A DNA stretch of 31,647 bases from Spirochaetia bacterium (GTDB taxonomy: Bacteria > Spirochaetota > Spirochaetia > Treponematales > Breznakiellaceae), in assembly GCA_025997675.1 (NCBI GenBank), contig BNUX01000028.1:1-31647 (forward strand), read 5' to 3'. Under the pieces are notes generated by a model that was given only the letters and a program-made list of their open reading frames with translations, was not told the DNA's origin and did not search any database. This document shows positions 1 to 7,482 of this stretch, in pieces (position 1 is the first letter of the stretch; every line of letters starts with the position of its first letter). The position numbers and the translations under genes are program-made.

Positions 1-96
<96 letters not shown>

Positions 97-245
97 AAGT
101 TGTTGCTATATAAGGAATTACGTGAACATGTCAACAGCTTCATACACTTTCCTCCCGTTTGGTATCATTGCGGGGCTTCACCTGAAACCCGATTATTTAA
201 TACTATATCGTAAGCCGACAAAATAATCAAGTACTTTTTTCTTTT

Positions 246-383
246 TTATTTAAAAAGCTCAAACTTCCCTGAAAGAAAATCCTCAAGCCCAAAATTAGCG
301 CTTCCAACAGTGAACAGCAAGGCGTGAGGGTACTTTTTCTTGAATTCAATACTGCCCCCAGTCTTTTTTACCCTGCCGCTCAT
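246..383 (-). CDS. Small hypothetical protein, 45 aa
   Basis: An ATG at 383 opens a 45-codon frame ending in TAA at 246. It is preceded at good spacing by a G-rich ribosome-binding site (GGAGCGGGGG, then 8 bases to the ATG). The product is basic at its N-terminus (SGRVKKTGG) and ends in hydrophobic and charged residues (GLEDFLSGKFELFK). It lies downstream of the isomerase gene on the same strand, separated by the hairpin at 401-428. I recognise no family. It could be a genuine small protein or the tail of a decayed gene; the SD match is the main support. Confidence 0.4.
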   Translation of the reverse strand: MSGRVKKTGGSIEFKKKYPHALLFTVGSANFGLEDFLSGKFELFK

Positions 384-400
384 ACGTAAAACCCCCGCTC

Positions 401-428
401 CAAATTACTCATTATATTGAGTAATTTG
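401..428 (-). terminator. Stem-loop after the sugar operon
   Basis: Perfect 11-bp inverted repeat (401-411 with 418-428) with a 6-base loop, beginning 7 bases past the isomerase stop codon. It is AT-rich and is not followed by a clear U tract on the minus strand, so it may be a 3'-end-stabilising or rho-linked hairpin rather than a classical intrinsic terminator. Confidence 0.5.
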
Positions 429-434
429 TAAATG

Positions 435-1424
435 TCAATTAACCGTCAGGGCATCATCAAAGGCAACATCCGACGGGCTAAAGTTTATGCCCTTGACATA
501 CGCGCAGGCTTCCTTCGCCCCGAATTCCCGTTCCATACCCGTATCTTCCCATTCGACGGAAAGGGGCCCCGTATAGCCCGCCTGGTTTAACTCACGGATA
601 ATGCCGTCAAAATCGACATCGCCATGCCCAACGGAAACGAAGTTCCACGCACGGCGGGTATCACCAAAGGTAATAAAGGAACCGAGTATGCCGGCCTTTT
701 CGTTTTTGAAAAGTTTCACATCCTTCATGTGGACATGGTAGATTTTTTTGGCGAAGTCACGGGCAAAAACCAGTTCGCTGACCCCCTGCCAGAGAAGATG
801 GCTGGGATCGTAGTTGAGCCCCAGCGTAGGGCGGTCGCGGAACAGCGCAAACAGGCGCTCCGTGGTGTAATAGTCAAAGGCAATTTCCGAGGGATGCACC
901 TCCAGGGCAAATTTGATTCCACATTCGTCAAAGACATCGAAAATCGGTGACCACAAATCGTAGATTTTCTGAAAGCCATCGTCGATCATTTTGCCGGAGG
1001 TCTGGGGATAGGAATACCACCGCGCCCAGATGGGGGAACCGGTAAAGCCGTTCACCACCTTTACGCCGAACTTTTTTGCAGCCCGGGCGGTATCCTTCAT
1101 TTCCGCAATGGCCCACTCACGTATCTCCTTTGGTTTGCCGGCGAGACGTGCGGGGGCGAAGTTATCCAGCCGCTCGTCCCACACATCCCCCACACACTGC
1201 CCCACAAGGTGTGCGCTGATTGCCTGGCATTGAAGCCCGTGTTTTTTCAGGGTGTCCCAAATATGGGGAATGTACCCATCGTCCTTCAGCGCCTTCTGTA
1301 CATCAAAATGGGCGTGAGTTGCCAGTTCCAGCCCATCATAACCCCAGGACGCAGCCTTTGCCGCCAGGGTGGGCAGGGGCATATCCCCAAATTGACCGGA
1401 CGCGAGTGTTACTATTCTGCTCAT
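435..1424 (-). CDS. Sugar phosphate isomerase/epimerase, TIM-barrel (AP endonuclease 2 family)
   Basis: A 329-residue xylose-isomerase-like TIM barrel. Such enzymes interconvert keto/aldo sugars or epimerise them with a divalent metal. Likely metal ligands are visible at the ends of strands: E175 (ALEVHPSE), D206 (NYDPSH), H232 in HVHMKD and E291 (SVEWED). The ATG at 1424 is preceded by AGGGGG and lies 9 bases after the stop of the dehydrogenase gene, so the two are probably co-translated. It is the last gene of the operon starting with the binding protein at 6336. Pairing of this family with a Gfo/Idh/MocA dehydrogenase is a recurrent arrangement in pathways for inositols and unusual sugars. 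The substrate cannot be read from sequence. Confidence 0.9.
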   Translation of the reverse strand: MSRIVTLASGQFGDMPLPTLAAKAASWGYDGLELATHAHFDVQKALKDDGYIPHIWDTLKKHGLQCQAISAHLVGQCVGDVWDERLDNFAPARLAGKPKEIREWAIAEMKDTARAAKKFGVKVVNGFTGSPIWARWYSYPQTSGKMIDDGFQKIYDLWSPIFDVFDECGIKFALEVHPSEIAFDYYTTERLFALFRDRPTLGLNYDPSHLLWQGVSELVFARDFAKKIYHVHMKDVKLFKNEKAGILGSFITFGDTRRAWNFVSVGHGDVDFDGIIRELNQAGYTGPLSVEWEDTGMEREFGAKEACAYVKGINFSPSDVAFDDALTVN

Positions 1425-1433
1425 ACATTCCCC

Positions 1434-2519
1434 CTACTTTATTTCCACCGGCTTTTTCGACGCCGCCGATTCATAGATCCCGTCTATTATGCGCATCAAC
1501 AGCAACGCCTCCCCCGGTGTATTGAACGGCTTAGCCTTACCTTCGATGGTTTCAATAAAATTCGCCGCCATTCTGGTACGCCCCATGGTCTCGTCCTTTT
1601 CCGTGATGATGTCCTGATTCACCTGGTTGCCATTTTCTTCCAGGTAGAGGCGGCAGCTATCAATACAGGTAGCGTCAATGCCGTCAATGCCGAAGAGCCG
1701 CTCCACCTTGCCCCCGGCCTTCTGTCCCTGAAACACCACCGATACGAGTTCCCGCTCGTTCATCTCCGCCCAGGAATTCCGGATGCTAAGGCTCTGCCCG
1801 CTTTTAAACGTAAGAAAGGCGTGGCAGGCCGACTCCACATCGGTGGTACCCCCGGCGGTATCCGGCATACCCCAGGGGCCTTTGAAGGCCGGGTTATCCA
1901 TAAAGTCGTAGAAGGTTGAGGCCAGGACCCAGGCCGGTTCGGGGTAGCCCATAAAGTACAGGGCAAGGTCTATCATGTGAACCAGGTCTATCACCGGGCC
2001 GCCGCCGGACATGGCTTTGGTAGTAAACCAGCCGCCGAAGCCGGGAATCCCCGCCCGCCGTATCCAGGAAGCCTGGGCGGAATTAATCCTGCCGGCCTTG
2101 CCGTCCTTAATGTACCGGGACATGGCCTGGGATTCGGGACGGGCGCGGTTATTAAAATCGAACATCAGGACTTTGCCGGATTTTTTTACCGCCTCCGCCA
2201 TTTCCGCCATTTCAGCGGCGTTCAGCGCCGGCGGCTTTTCGCAGAAAACGTGTTTCCCGGCCTCAAGCGCCTCCAGTACCAGCGGCTTATGAAATTTGTT
2301 TGGAGTGATAACAGAAACCGCCTGTAGTTCCGGTTCCCCCGCAATCATGGCGCCCAGGGTGTCATACACCTTAGGGATACTGCGTGATGCGGCATAGGCC
2401 CTGGCCCGCTCTCCGGCCCTATCCGCCAGGGCTATTACATCCGCCCCCGCATTCCTGAACCCCGTGCAGTGATAATCCGCCATACCCCCGGCGCCGACGA
2501 TACCAACTTTAATTGCCAT
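1434..2519 (-). CDS. Gfo/Idh/MocA family NAD(P)-dependent dehydrogenase
   Basis: A 361-residue oxidoreductase that probably oxidises or reduces a ring or chain hydroxyl of a sugar or cyclitol. The N-terminal Rossmann fold carries GIVGAGGMA (residues 6-14). The nicotinamide/substrate hinge motif EKP is at 94-96, and the second catalytic segment GGGPVIDLVHMIDL is at 172-185 (D178, H181). In many relatives this last segment reads D-x-G-x-H; here it is one residue shorter, an oddity that may alter the active site. The start has a good SD (AGGAG, 7 bases upstream). It sits 30 bases after the permease gene and 9 bases before the isomerase gene. Confidence 0.9.
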   Translation of the reverse strand: MAIKVGIVGAGGMADYHCTGFRNAGADVIALADRAGERARAYAASRSIPKVYDTLGAMIAGEPELQAVSVITPNKFHKPLVLEALEAGKHVFCEKPPALNAAEMAEMAEAVKKSGKVLMFDFNNRARPESQAMSRYIKDGKAGRINSAQASWIRRAGIPGFGGWFTTKAMSGGGPVIDLVHMIDLALYFMGYPEPAWVLASTFYDFMDNPAFKGPWGMPDTAGGTTDVESACHAFLTFKSGQSLSIRNSWAEMNERELVSVVFQGQKAGGKVERLFGIDGIDATCIDSCRLYLEENGNQVNQDIITEKDETMGRTRMAANFIETIEGKAKPFNTPGEALLLMRIIDGIYESAASKKPVEIK

Positions 2520-2549
2520 AATTACTTCTCCTGTTTTCTTCTACGCCGT

Positions 2550-3557
2550 CTAATCTTTCGAAGGCCGCTTGATCATTTGAAGGGCAATTGCCAGCAGCAG
2601 GATTATGCCCTTAACCGTATTGTTTACCGTGGTACTCAGTTCAAATGCGTCAATGATACGGCTAACCTGGGTAAACGACAGGGTACCAAAGATGATCCCC
2701 GCCACATGCCCCTTACCGCCTGCCATGCTGATGCCCCCCAGGACGATGCCGGCAATGGCAAACATCTCGAAGCTCTGGCCGGTGGTCGCCGGGGACACGC
2801 TGCGGTTCATCGCCAGATTAATGAACGCCGCAAAGCCCACCAGGAGACCGCAAATCGCAAACAGGCTTACCTTGAGCCATTCGGTGTTGATACCCGCAAG
2901 CCGCGCCGCCTTTGCGTTACTGCCCAGGGCGTAGATTTTCTTGCCGTACTTGGTCGAGGTACACATATAAATTTCGGCGAAGGCGATGAGTAAAAACATC
3001 AACCCTACGATGGGGAAACTAAGGACCGCCGAATTTCCAAAGCCGTAGTGGAAGGTACTGAAGGTGGAAAGGGTGGAGTTAAGCTCGTAGAGTTTTGAGT
3101 CGCTGATGTACAGTGCCATGGAGCGGAAGATCAGCATGGTGGCCAGGGTAACGATGAAGGGCGGCATCTTGGCGATACCCACCAGGAGGCCGTTGATGAG
3201 GCCCGCGGCAATGCCCATACCAAGTGCGCCGAGCAGGGTTAAGAGGGGGCTGTTGGTGGCGTTGTACACATAGGCGCTGAGACCGGAAATGAGGACGAGG
3301 CCGGAGCCGACGGAAAGGTCGATGTCCCCAACCAGGATAACCAGGGCCATACCGAAACCGATGATGCCGATCACGGCGCTTTGCCTGAGTACGAGCATTA
3401 CGCTGCCCCAGGTTATATTTTTTGCGACAATAATATAGGCAATTTGTATGGCGATAAAAATTACCACATAACTATAGCGGCTCCACAAATCCAGAAGCTT
3501 GTCGCCGGCTTTCTCACCCCGCACGGCAAGATGTATAACAGGATTATGGTCACTCAT
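2550..3557 (-). CDS. Sugar ABC transporter permease (RbsC/MglC type)
   Basis: A 335-residue inner-membrane permease of the carbohydrate-uptake-2 class. It has a cytoplasmic N-terminus, a first membrane helix around residues 28-46, and about eight to ten hydrophobic segments. Family motifs are visible: GDIDLSVGS after the third helix, a coupling-helix segment YALGSNAKAARLAGI that contacts the ATPase, and GGISMAGGKG in the C-terminal half. Normally two copies pair with one double ATPase and one binding protein. It follows the ATPase gene by 19 bases with AAGGAGGAG before the ATG, and is part of the same operon. Confidence 0.93.
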   Translation of the reverse strand: MSDHNPVIHLAVRGEKAGDKLLDLWSRYSYVVIFIAIQIAYIIVAKNITWGSVMLVLRQSAVIGIIGFGMALVILVGDIDLSVGSGLVLISGLSAYVYNATNSPLLTLLGALGMGIAAGLINGLLVGIAKMPPFIVTLATMLIFRSMALYISDSKLYELNSTLSTFSTFHYGFGNSAVLSFPIVGLMFLLIAFAEIYMCTSTKYGKKIYALGSNAKAARLAGINTEWLKVSLFAICGLLVGFAAFINLAMNRSVSPATTGQSFEMFAIAGIVLGGISMAGGKGHVAGIIFGTLSFTQVSRIIDAFELSTTVNNTVKGIILLLAIALQMIKRPSKD

Positions 3558-3576
3558 GAATATCTCCTCCTTAAAA

Positions 3577-5079
3577 TCAACCCACTTTTTGTTCAGACGC
3601 CGCGCCGGTGGCGTGCAGCATTACGGTGGTTTCGTCAATTTCATTCCTGCCCAGGATCGCGTGAATTCTTCCGTGATAAAATACCACACATTGGTCGGCC
3701 ACTTTTTCAATTTCCGGTATCTCCAAGGTATTGACCAGGATGGTTTTTCCCTGCTCGGACAGTTGCAGTATCAGCTTGTAGATTTCACCCTTGGCCCCCA
3801 CGTCAATGCCCTGGGTAGGGTTGTCCATGAGGAAAATATCAGCATTGGTGTTGAGGAGCCGGGCAAGAATTATTTTCTGCTGGTTGCCGCCGGAAAGGCT
3901 GGTGATAAGTTCACTGTGCCTGTTGGCCTTTACGTTGAGAAGTTCTTTATAATCCTGATATTTTTTCACTTCCCGCTTCTTGAAAATGTGGGGCTTGAAG
4001 GCGGAAAGGGTGTGCTCCGAGATGTACTCGTTTTCCAGAAGCTGCATGAAGGGCAGGATGGAGTTTTCCTTGCGGTTAGTAGGCACCATGCCGATACGGG
4101 CCGCCTTCATCGCCCGGTGTATGCCGAAGTTTTTCAGCGTCCTGCCGGAGACGACCATCTCGCCGGAACTGAAGGACGATGCGCCGAACATCGCCTGCAT
4201 CAGGTTACTTGCGCCGGAACCGGCCAATCCCGTAAGCCCGATAATTTCCCCCCGGCGCACCTTTAGGTTGATGTCGCTGAAACCGTTCCCGCTGCAGGAG
4301 CGAAGTTCCAGCACCACATCGCCGAGCTTGCGGGAAGTGTAGGTTCCTTTATCTGAAATCTCACGGCCAACCATAAGACCGGTAACTTCCGCCGGTGTCG
4401 TTTCACTGATGGTTCCCGTTTTAATATGCTGCCCGTTCCGCAGTACCGTGTAGCGATCGGCAATGGTAAAAATTTCGGGCATCTTGTGGGAAATAAAAAC
4501 AAAGGCAATGCCTTTTTTCTGTAAACGCCGTATTATAGAAAAGAGGTGTTCAACCTCCGAGGTATTCAGTGAAGTGGTAGGCTCATCAAGGATGATAATT
4601 TTCGCGTTGCCATCCAGGGCCTTGGCAACTTCCAGGAGCTGTTTTTTACTGGTTTCAAGGCTCGCAACCAAGGCCTTAGGATTTATATCCACACCCAGTT
4701 CCGCAAAAAGCTCGTTGGTCCGCGCAATCATGGCGCGTTTATTCAGGGTGCGTGTCTTATAAAGAATTTCCTTGCCTAAAAAAAGATTTTCAAAAACAAG
4801 CAGGTCATTAAAAAGATTGAGTTCCTGATGAACGAAGGCAACCCCGGCCTTTTCGCTGTCCGTGACCGAATGGTTTTCCAGCTTTATGCCGTCCACTTCG
4901 ACCACACCGGCGTCTTTGGGGAAAACGCCCCCCAGGATATTCATCAGGGTTGACTTTCCCGCGCCGTTTTCCCCCAGCAGCGCGTGAACCTCGCCTTTCT
5001 CGACTTCCAGGCTTACGCCGGTAAGAACGGGAACACCGAAAAAAGATTTATCAATATTCCTCATGCACAGTAAGGCCAT
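3577..5079 (-). CDS. Sugar ABC transporter ATP-binding protein, duplicated (RbsA/MglA type)
   Basis: Two fused ATPase domains energise monosaccharide uptake. Domain 1 has a clean Walker A (GENGAGKST, near residue 36) and Walker B (IIILDEPT), but its signature loop is degenerate (SLETSKKQ). Domain 2 lacks a normal P-loop (GLAGSGASN), as is usual for this class, keeps LSGGNQQK, and has DNPTQG where a catalytic DE is usual. Probably one ATP site is catalytic, as in asymmetric transporters. I prefer the ATG at 5079 to the GTG at 5085, because the AAGGGG ribosome site is correctly spaced only for the ATG; this gives 500 residues. It is preceded by an mRNA hairpin separating it from the binding-protein gene. 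Confidence 0.93.
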   Translation of the reverse strand: MALLCMRNIDKSFFGVPVLTGVSLEVEKGEVHALLGENGAGKSTLMNILGGVFPKDAGVVEVDGIKLENHSVTDSEKAGVAFVHQELNLFNDLLVFENLFLGKEILYKTRTLNKRAMIARTNELFAELGVDINPKALVASLETSKKQLLEVAKALDGNAKIIILDEPTTSLNTSEVEHLFSIIRRLQKKGIAFVFISHKMPEIFTIADRYTVLRNGQHIKTGTISETTPAEVTGLMVGREISDKGTYTSRKLGDVVLELRSCSGNGFSDINLKVRRGEIIGLTGLAGSGASNLMQAMFGASSFSSGEMVVSGRTLKNFGIHRAMKAARIGMVPTNRKENSILPFMQLLENEYISEHTLSAFKPHIFKKREVKKYQDYKELLNVKANRHSELITSLSGGNQQKIILARLLNTNADIFLMDNPTQGIDVGAKGEIYKLILQLSEQGKTILVNTLEIPEIEKVADQCVVFYHGRIHAILGRNEIDETTVMLHATGAASEQKVG

Positions 5080-5112
5080 AATCACCCCTTAAAAAAAGAG
5101 CGCCGGTATAGC

Positions 5113-5152
5113 GGAAGCTGTGCCGCACAAATACTGCGCGATCACAGCTTCC
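5113..5152 (-). promoter_or_regulatory. Intercistronic stem-loop between binding protein and ATPase genes
   Basis: Perfect 10-bp stem (5113-5122 with 5143-5152) with an inner 4-bp stem (CGCA/TGCG) in its 20-base loop. It lies between the stop of the binding-protein gene (5170) and the ATPase start (5079), with no strong U tract. Such hairpins commonly protect the upstream mRNA or partly terminate, so that the binding protein is made in excess of the membrane components. That role is inferred from position. Confidence 0.6.
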
Positions 5153-5169
5153 ACTTCTCTAATCACGTA

Positions 5170-6336
5170 TCAGTCAAACCCTCTCCAACTGGGATTGGTC
5201 TTGTTGGCGGCCCATGAGGCGGTGTCTACAAGATGCGGGGGTTCGTGGAAACGCTTGGCTTCCGGAATGGTGTAATGCTGGGTGAGTTTGTCACCCTTGG
5301 TGAGGAAGTCATCCATGAACTGAATCGCGTCAATAAAGAAACCGGGGCGGCAGGTGGGGCTCATGATGGCCACCGTGTCGGGCTGGTAAATCTGATTACC
5401 CGCGGTAGCTTTGGTGCGTCCCATCACGTCGTAGAGAGCAATGAGACCGCCGCAGCCGGTGAGTACCTTGACGGTGGATTCAAACACGGCGCGCTCGTTG
5501 GCTTTAGCCGGGGTTTGAAGCAGTTCCAGGATACCCATGGCAAACTCATCGTCCTGGGTAAAGAGCCACTTTGATAAGGTTTGAGGGGTCTTGCCGGTGA
5601 TATAGGACTCGAAGTATGACTTGGCGTTGTCCCGTGACCAGTTGGCAACCTGGGAAGAGGTGATGCCGCTTTGTATCTGGGCCTGGGTCCATTTCTTGTC
5701 CGCAGCGATGGTGTGGGCAACCCCCCGGTCATCGTTGAAGGGCCGGGTTCCCAGGAGGAACTCGCGGAAACCGGCGGACCGTTCCACGCTGACCGCAGAG
5801 TTGTCGCCGGGGAGTTCCCAAATCGCTTCACCGGGGGTCAATCCCTTTTCTACCATATAATACGCAGCGCCTGCGCCGATGGCGTAGTTATCCGCACTCA
5901 TGGCGATGAGCATCTTTTCCCGGATCAGGGGGCTGGTCTGGTCAAGAAGGCGGTCAAAAAGGATCAGCGGGATGTCGGCCTGGGCAATTTTTTCAACCGC
6001 AGCCTGCACATTGTTGTCACTGGCCTGGATAACAACGCCGGCGGGTTTCTTGCTTTCCGCAAGCATGTTTTCAATCTGGCGAATCTGATCGTCGGGATTG
6101 CCCGCGCCGCGGTACACATAGGTATAAGCGCCCCCCGCCTTGTTAAGTGCGTCAACTTTTTCCTGGGCAAACCGGGACGCCGACCCTGTCCAGCCGTGAT
6201 CCGGGGTAGGCCCGAACACATACACGACACCCTTTCCTTCACCGCCGGCCTGCTGCCCGCCGCCGGCCCAAAGGTTTCCGGCAACTAAGCTCATCGCCAG
6301 AACGAGACCAAGCACTGCTACAATTCTCTTCTTCAT
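5170..6336 (-). CDS. Periplasmic sugar-binding protein of ABC transporter
   Basis: A 388-residue substrate-binding protein of the periplasmic-binding-protein/LacI fold that captures the sugar for the permease and ATPase encoded downstream. It has a typical signal peptide (MKKR, hydrophobic 5-20, cleavage near NLWA, residue 24) with no lipobox cysteine, so the mature protein is probably free in the periplasm. The body shows the family's segments VVYVFGPTPDHGWTGS and QIRQIENMLAESKKPAGVVI. The start is fixed by AAGAGGAGAGAG just before the ATG. It is the first gene of the five-gene uptake/catabolic operon, and a promoter and palindrome lie directly upstream. It is longer than ribose- or galactose-binding proteins (about 300), so the ligand may be an unusual sugar or a disaccharide. 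Confidence 0.92.
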   Translation of the reverse strand: MKKRIVAVLGLVLAMSLVAGNLWAGGGQQAGGEGKGVVYVFGPTPDHGWTGSASRFAQEKVDALNKAGGAYTYVYRGAGNPDDQIRQIENMLAESKKPAGVVIQASDNNVQAAVEKIAQADIPLILFDRLLDQTSPLIREKMLIAMSADNYAIGAGAAYYMVEKGLTPGEAIWELPGDNSAVSVERSAGFREFLLGTRPFNDDRGVAHTIAADKKWTQAQIQSGITSSQVANWSRDNAKSYFESYITGKTPQTLSKWLFTQDDEFAMGILELLQTPAKANERAVFESTVKVLTGCGGLIALYDVMGRTKATAGNQIYQPDTVAIMSPTCRPGFFIDAIQFMDDFLTKGDKLTQHYTIPEAKRFHEPPHLVDTASWAANKTNPSWRGFD

Positions 6337-6362
6337 CTCTCTCTCCTCTTAAAATTTACATT

Positions 6363-6381
6363 AATTGTCCAACGGACAATT
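6363..6381. promoter_or_regulatory. Operator-like palindrome in leader of the sugar ABC operon
   Basis: Perfect inverted repeat AATTGTCC-AAC-GGACAATT. It lies about 15-30 bases downstream of the predicted transcription start of the binding-protein operon and 27 bases before its ATG. That is a classical roadblock position for a repressor; the DeoR-type protein encoded at 11722 is the only obvious local candidate. On the plus strand it is followed by T residues and could look like a terminator, but no plus-strand gene precedes it. Confidence 0.6.
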
Positions 6382-6390
6382 TTTTAGCCG

Positions 6391-6440
6391 CTACCTTGTA
6401 ATAATATCATCCCGGCCCTGATGTGACAAGATATCGTATG
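6391..6440 (-). pseudogene. Relic of a glycyl radical enzyme 3' end
   Basis: Read on the minus strand this stretch encodes DILSHQGRDDIITR then a stop. It resembles NVLSRQTQDDIIAR, the segment just before the C-terminus of the GRE encoded at 7483-9903. Plus-strand bases 6401-6434 match 7508-7541 at about 28 of 34 positions. It sits immediately beyond the epimerase stop codon, so it looks like the remnant of a tandem GRE copy that was otherwise lost. Confidence 0.5.
6401..6429 (-). promoter_or_regulatory. Predicted sigma-70 promoter of the sugar ABC operon
   Basis: On the minus strand TTGTCA (6429-6424) and TATTAT (6406-6401) are separated by exactly 17 bases, each one mismatch from consensus. 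The predicted start is near 6394, giving a leader of about 60 bases that contains the palindrome 6363-6381. The same bases are part of the GRE relic described separately. Confidence 0.55.
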
Positions 6441-6458
6441 AACTCATAGCAGGCGGTC

Positions 6459-7478
6459 TTACGAATCCCCGCGAACTTCCCGTATCCCCCGTTCCCGGGC
6501 CGCGATCACCCGGTCGCACCAGGCGTCGAACTCCGGGTCTTCCTGCTGCAGTTCCTTATGGGCCAGCACATATTCGATGGTCGCCCGTATGCCCTGGTCG
6601 AAGCGGACTTTGGCGGTAAAACCAGGTACCAAACGCTTGAGCTTGGTGTTGTCAAAGACCACGGAGTTTGCCTTGTCCCCGATGAGGCTTCCGGTAAGGT
6701 CGTAGTCGCAGGTTGCCGCCAGGAATTCGCTGGATACATGGACCGCCTTGAGGGGCCGGTTAAGGGCGGCGGCGATGGCGGCGTATACCTGGTTCCAGGT
6801 GACGGTCTCGTCGGAGGTTATCTGCACCGTTTCCCCAATGGCGCGGCTGTTGCCCAGGAGGCCGATAAACCCGCGGGCAAAGTCGCTGTTGTGGGTCATG
6901 GTCCAAAGGCTGGTCCCGTCGCCGTGGATGATCACCGGCTTTCCGTCGATGATGCGCCTGGCCACCTGCCAGCTCCCGTTTTTACCGTGGACCCCCAGGG
7001 GTATCTTCCGTTCATCGTAGGTGTGGCTGGGACGGATGATGGTGACGGGGTAACCCTCTTCCCGGTACTTTTTGACCAGAAAATCCTCCACCGCAATTTT
7101 GTCCCGGGAATACTGCCAGTAGGGATTTGCCAGCGGGGTGCTTTCGGTGATCAGGTAATTTTGCAGGGGTTTCTGGTAGGCCGAGGCTGAACTAAAACAG
7201 AGATACTGTTTTGTTTTATCCCGAAAGAGCCGGTAATCCCGTTCCACATGGGCGGCGGTAAAGGTGATAAAGTCCGCCACCACATCAAACTTGTCGCCCT
7301 TGATTTTTCCGGCGATGTCCGCTTCGTCATTGATATCCCCGCGGATTTCCTTAGCTTCTGGGAACTCGCCGCTGCGGCTGCCCCGGTTAAGCAGATACAA
7401 AGCATGGCCCTCATCCAACAAAGCCCGTGTAATGGCGGAGCTGATGGTACCGGTCCCGCCGATAAATAATATTTTCAT
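6459..7478 (-). CDS. NAD-dependent epimerase/dehydratase (extended SDR)
   Basis: A 339-residue extended short-chain dehydrogenase acting on a sugar or sugar nucleotide. The Rossmann dinucleotide loop IGGTGTIS is at the very N-terminus (residues 5-12). The catalytic YxxxK is visible as YSRDK, preceded by the serine-rich CFSSASAYQK strand. The frame is open upstream to 7679, but those 67 codons lie inside the GRE gene and look non-coding. The ATG at 7478 directly precedes MKILFIGGTG and lies 4 bases after the GRE stop codon, with a weak SD (TAAGG), so translation is probably coupled. It probably processes the substrate or product of the GRE. Confidence 0.88.
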   Translation of the reverse strand: MKILFIGGTGTISSAITRALLDEGHALYLLNRGSRSGEFPEAKEIRGDINDEADIAGKIKGDKFDVVADFITFTAAHVERDYRLFRDKTKQYLCFSSASAYQKPLQNYLITESTPLANPYWQYSRDKIAVEDFLVKKYREEGYPVTIIRPSHTYDERKIPLGVHGKNGSWQVARRIIDGKPVIIHGDGTSLWTMTHNSDFARGFIGLLGNSRAIGETVQITSDETVTWNQVYAAIAAALNRPLKAVHVSSEFLAATCDYDLTGSLIGDKANSVVFDNTKLKRLVPGFTAKVRFDQGIRATIEYVLAHKELQQEDPEFDAWCDRVIAARERGIREVRGDS

Positions 7479-7482
7479 AGCC

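Noticed and set aside
109..122. 14-base match TATAAGGAATTACG also at 23413-23426, considered as attachment-site repeats
   Set aside because: A few 14-base matches are expected by chance in a window this size, and no integrase or tRNA gene is near either copy.
6363..6381. Reading the palindrome as a plus-strand terminator because T residues follow
   Set aside because: No plus-strand gene lies upstream; it is within the leader of a minus-strand operon.
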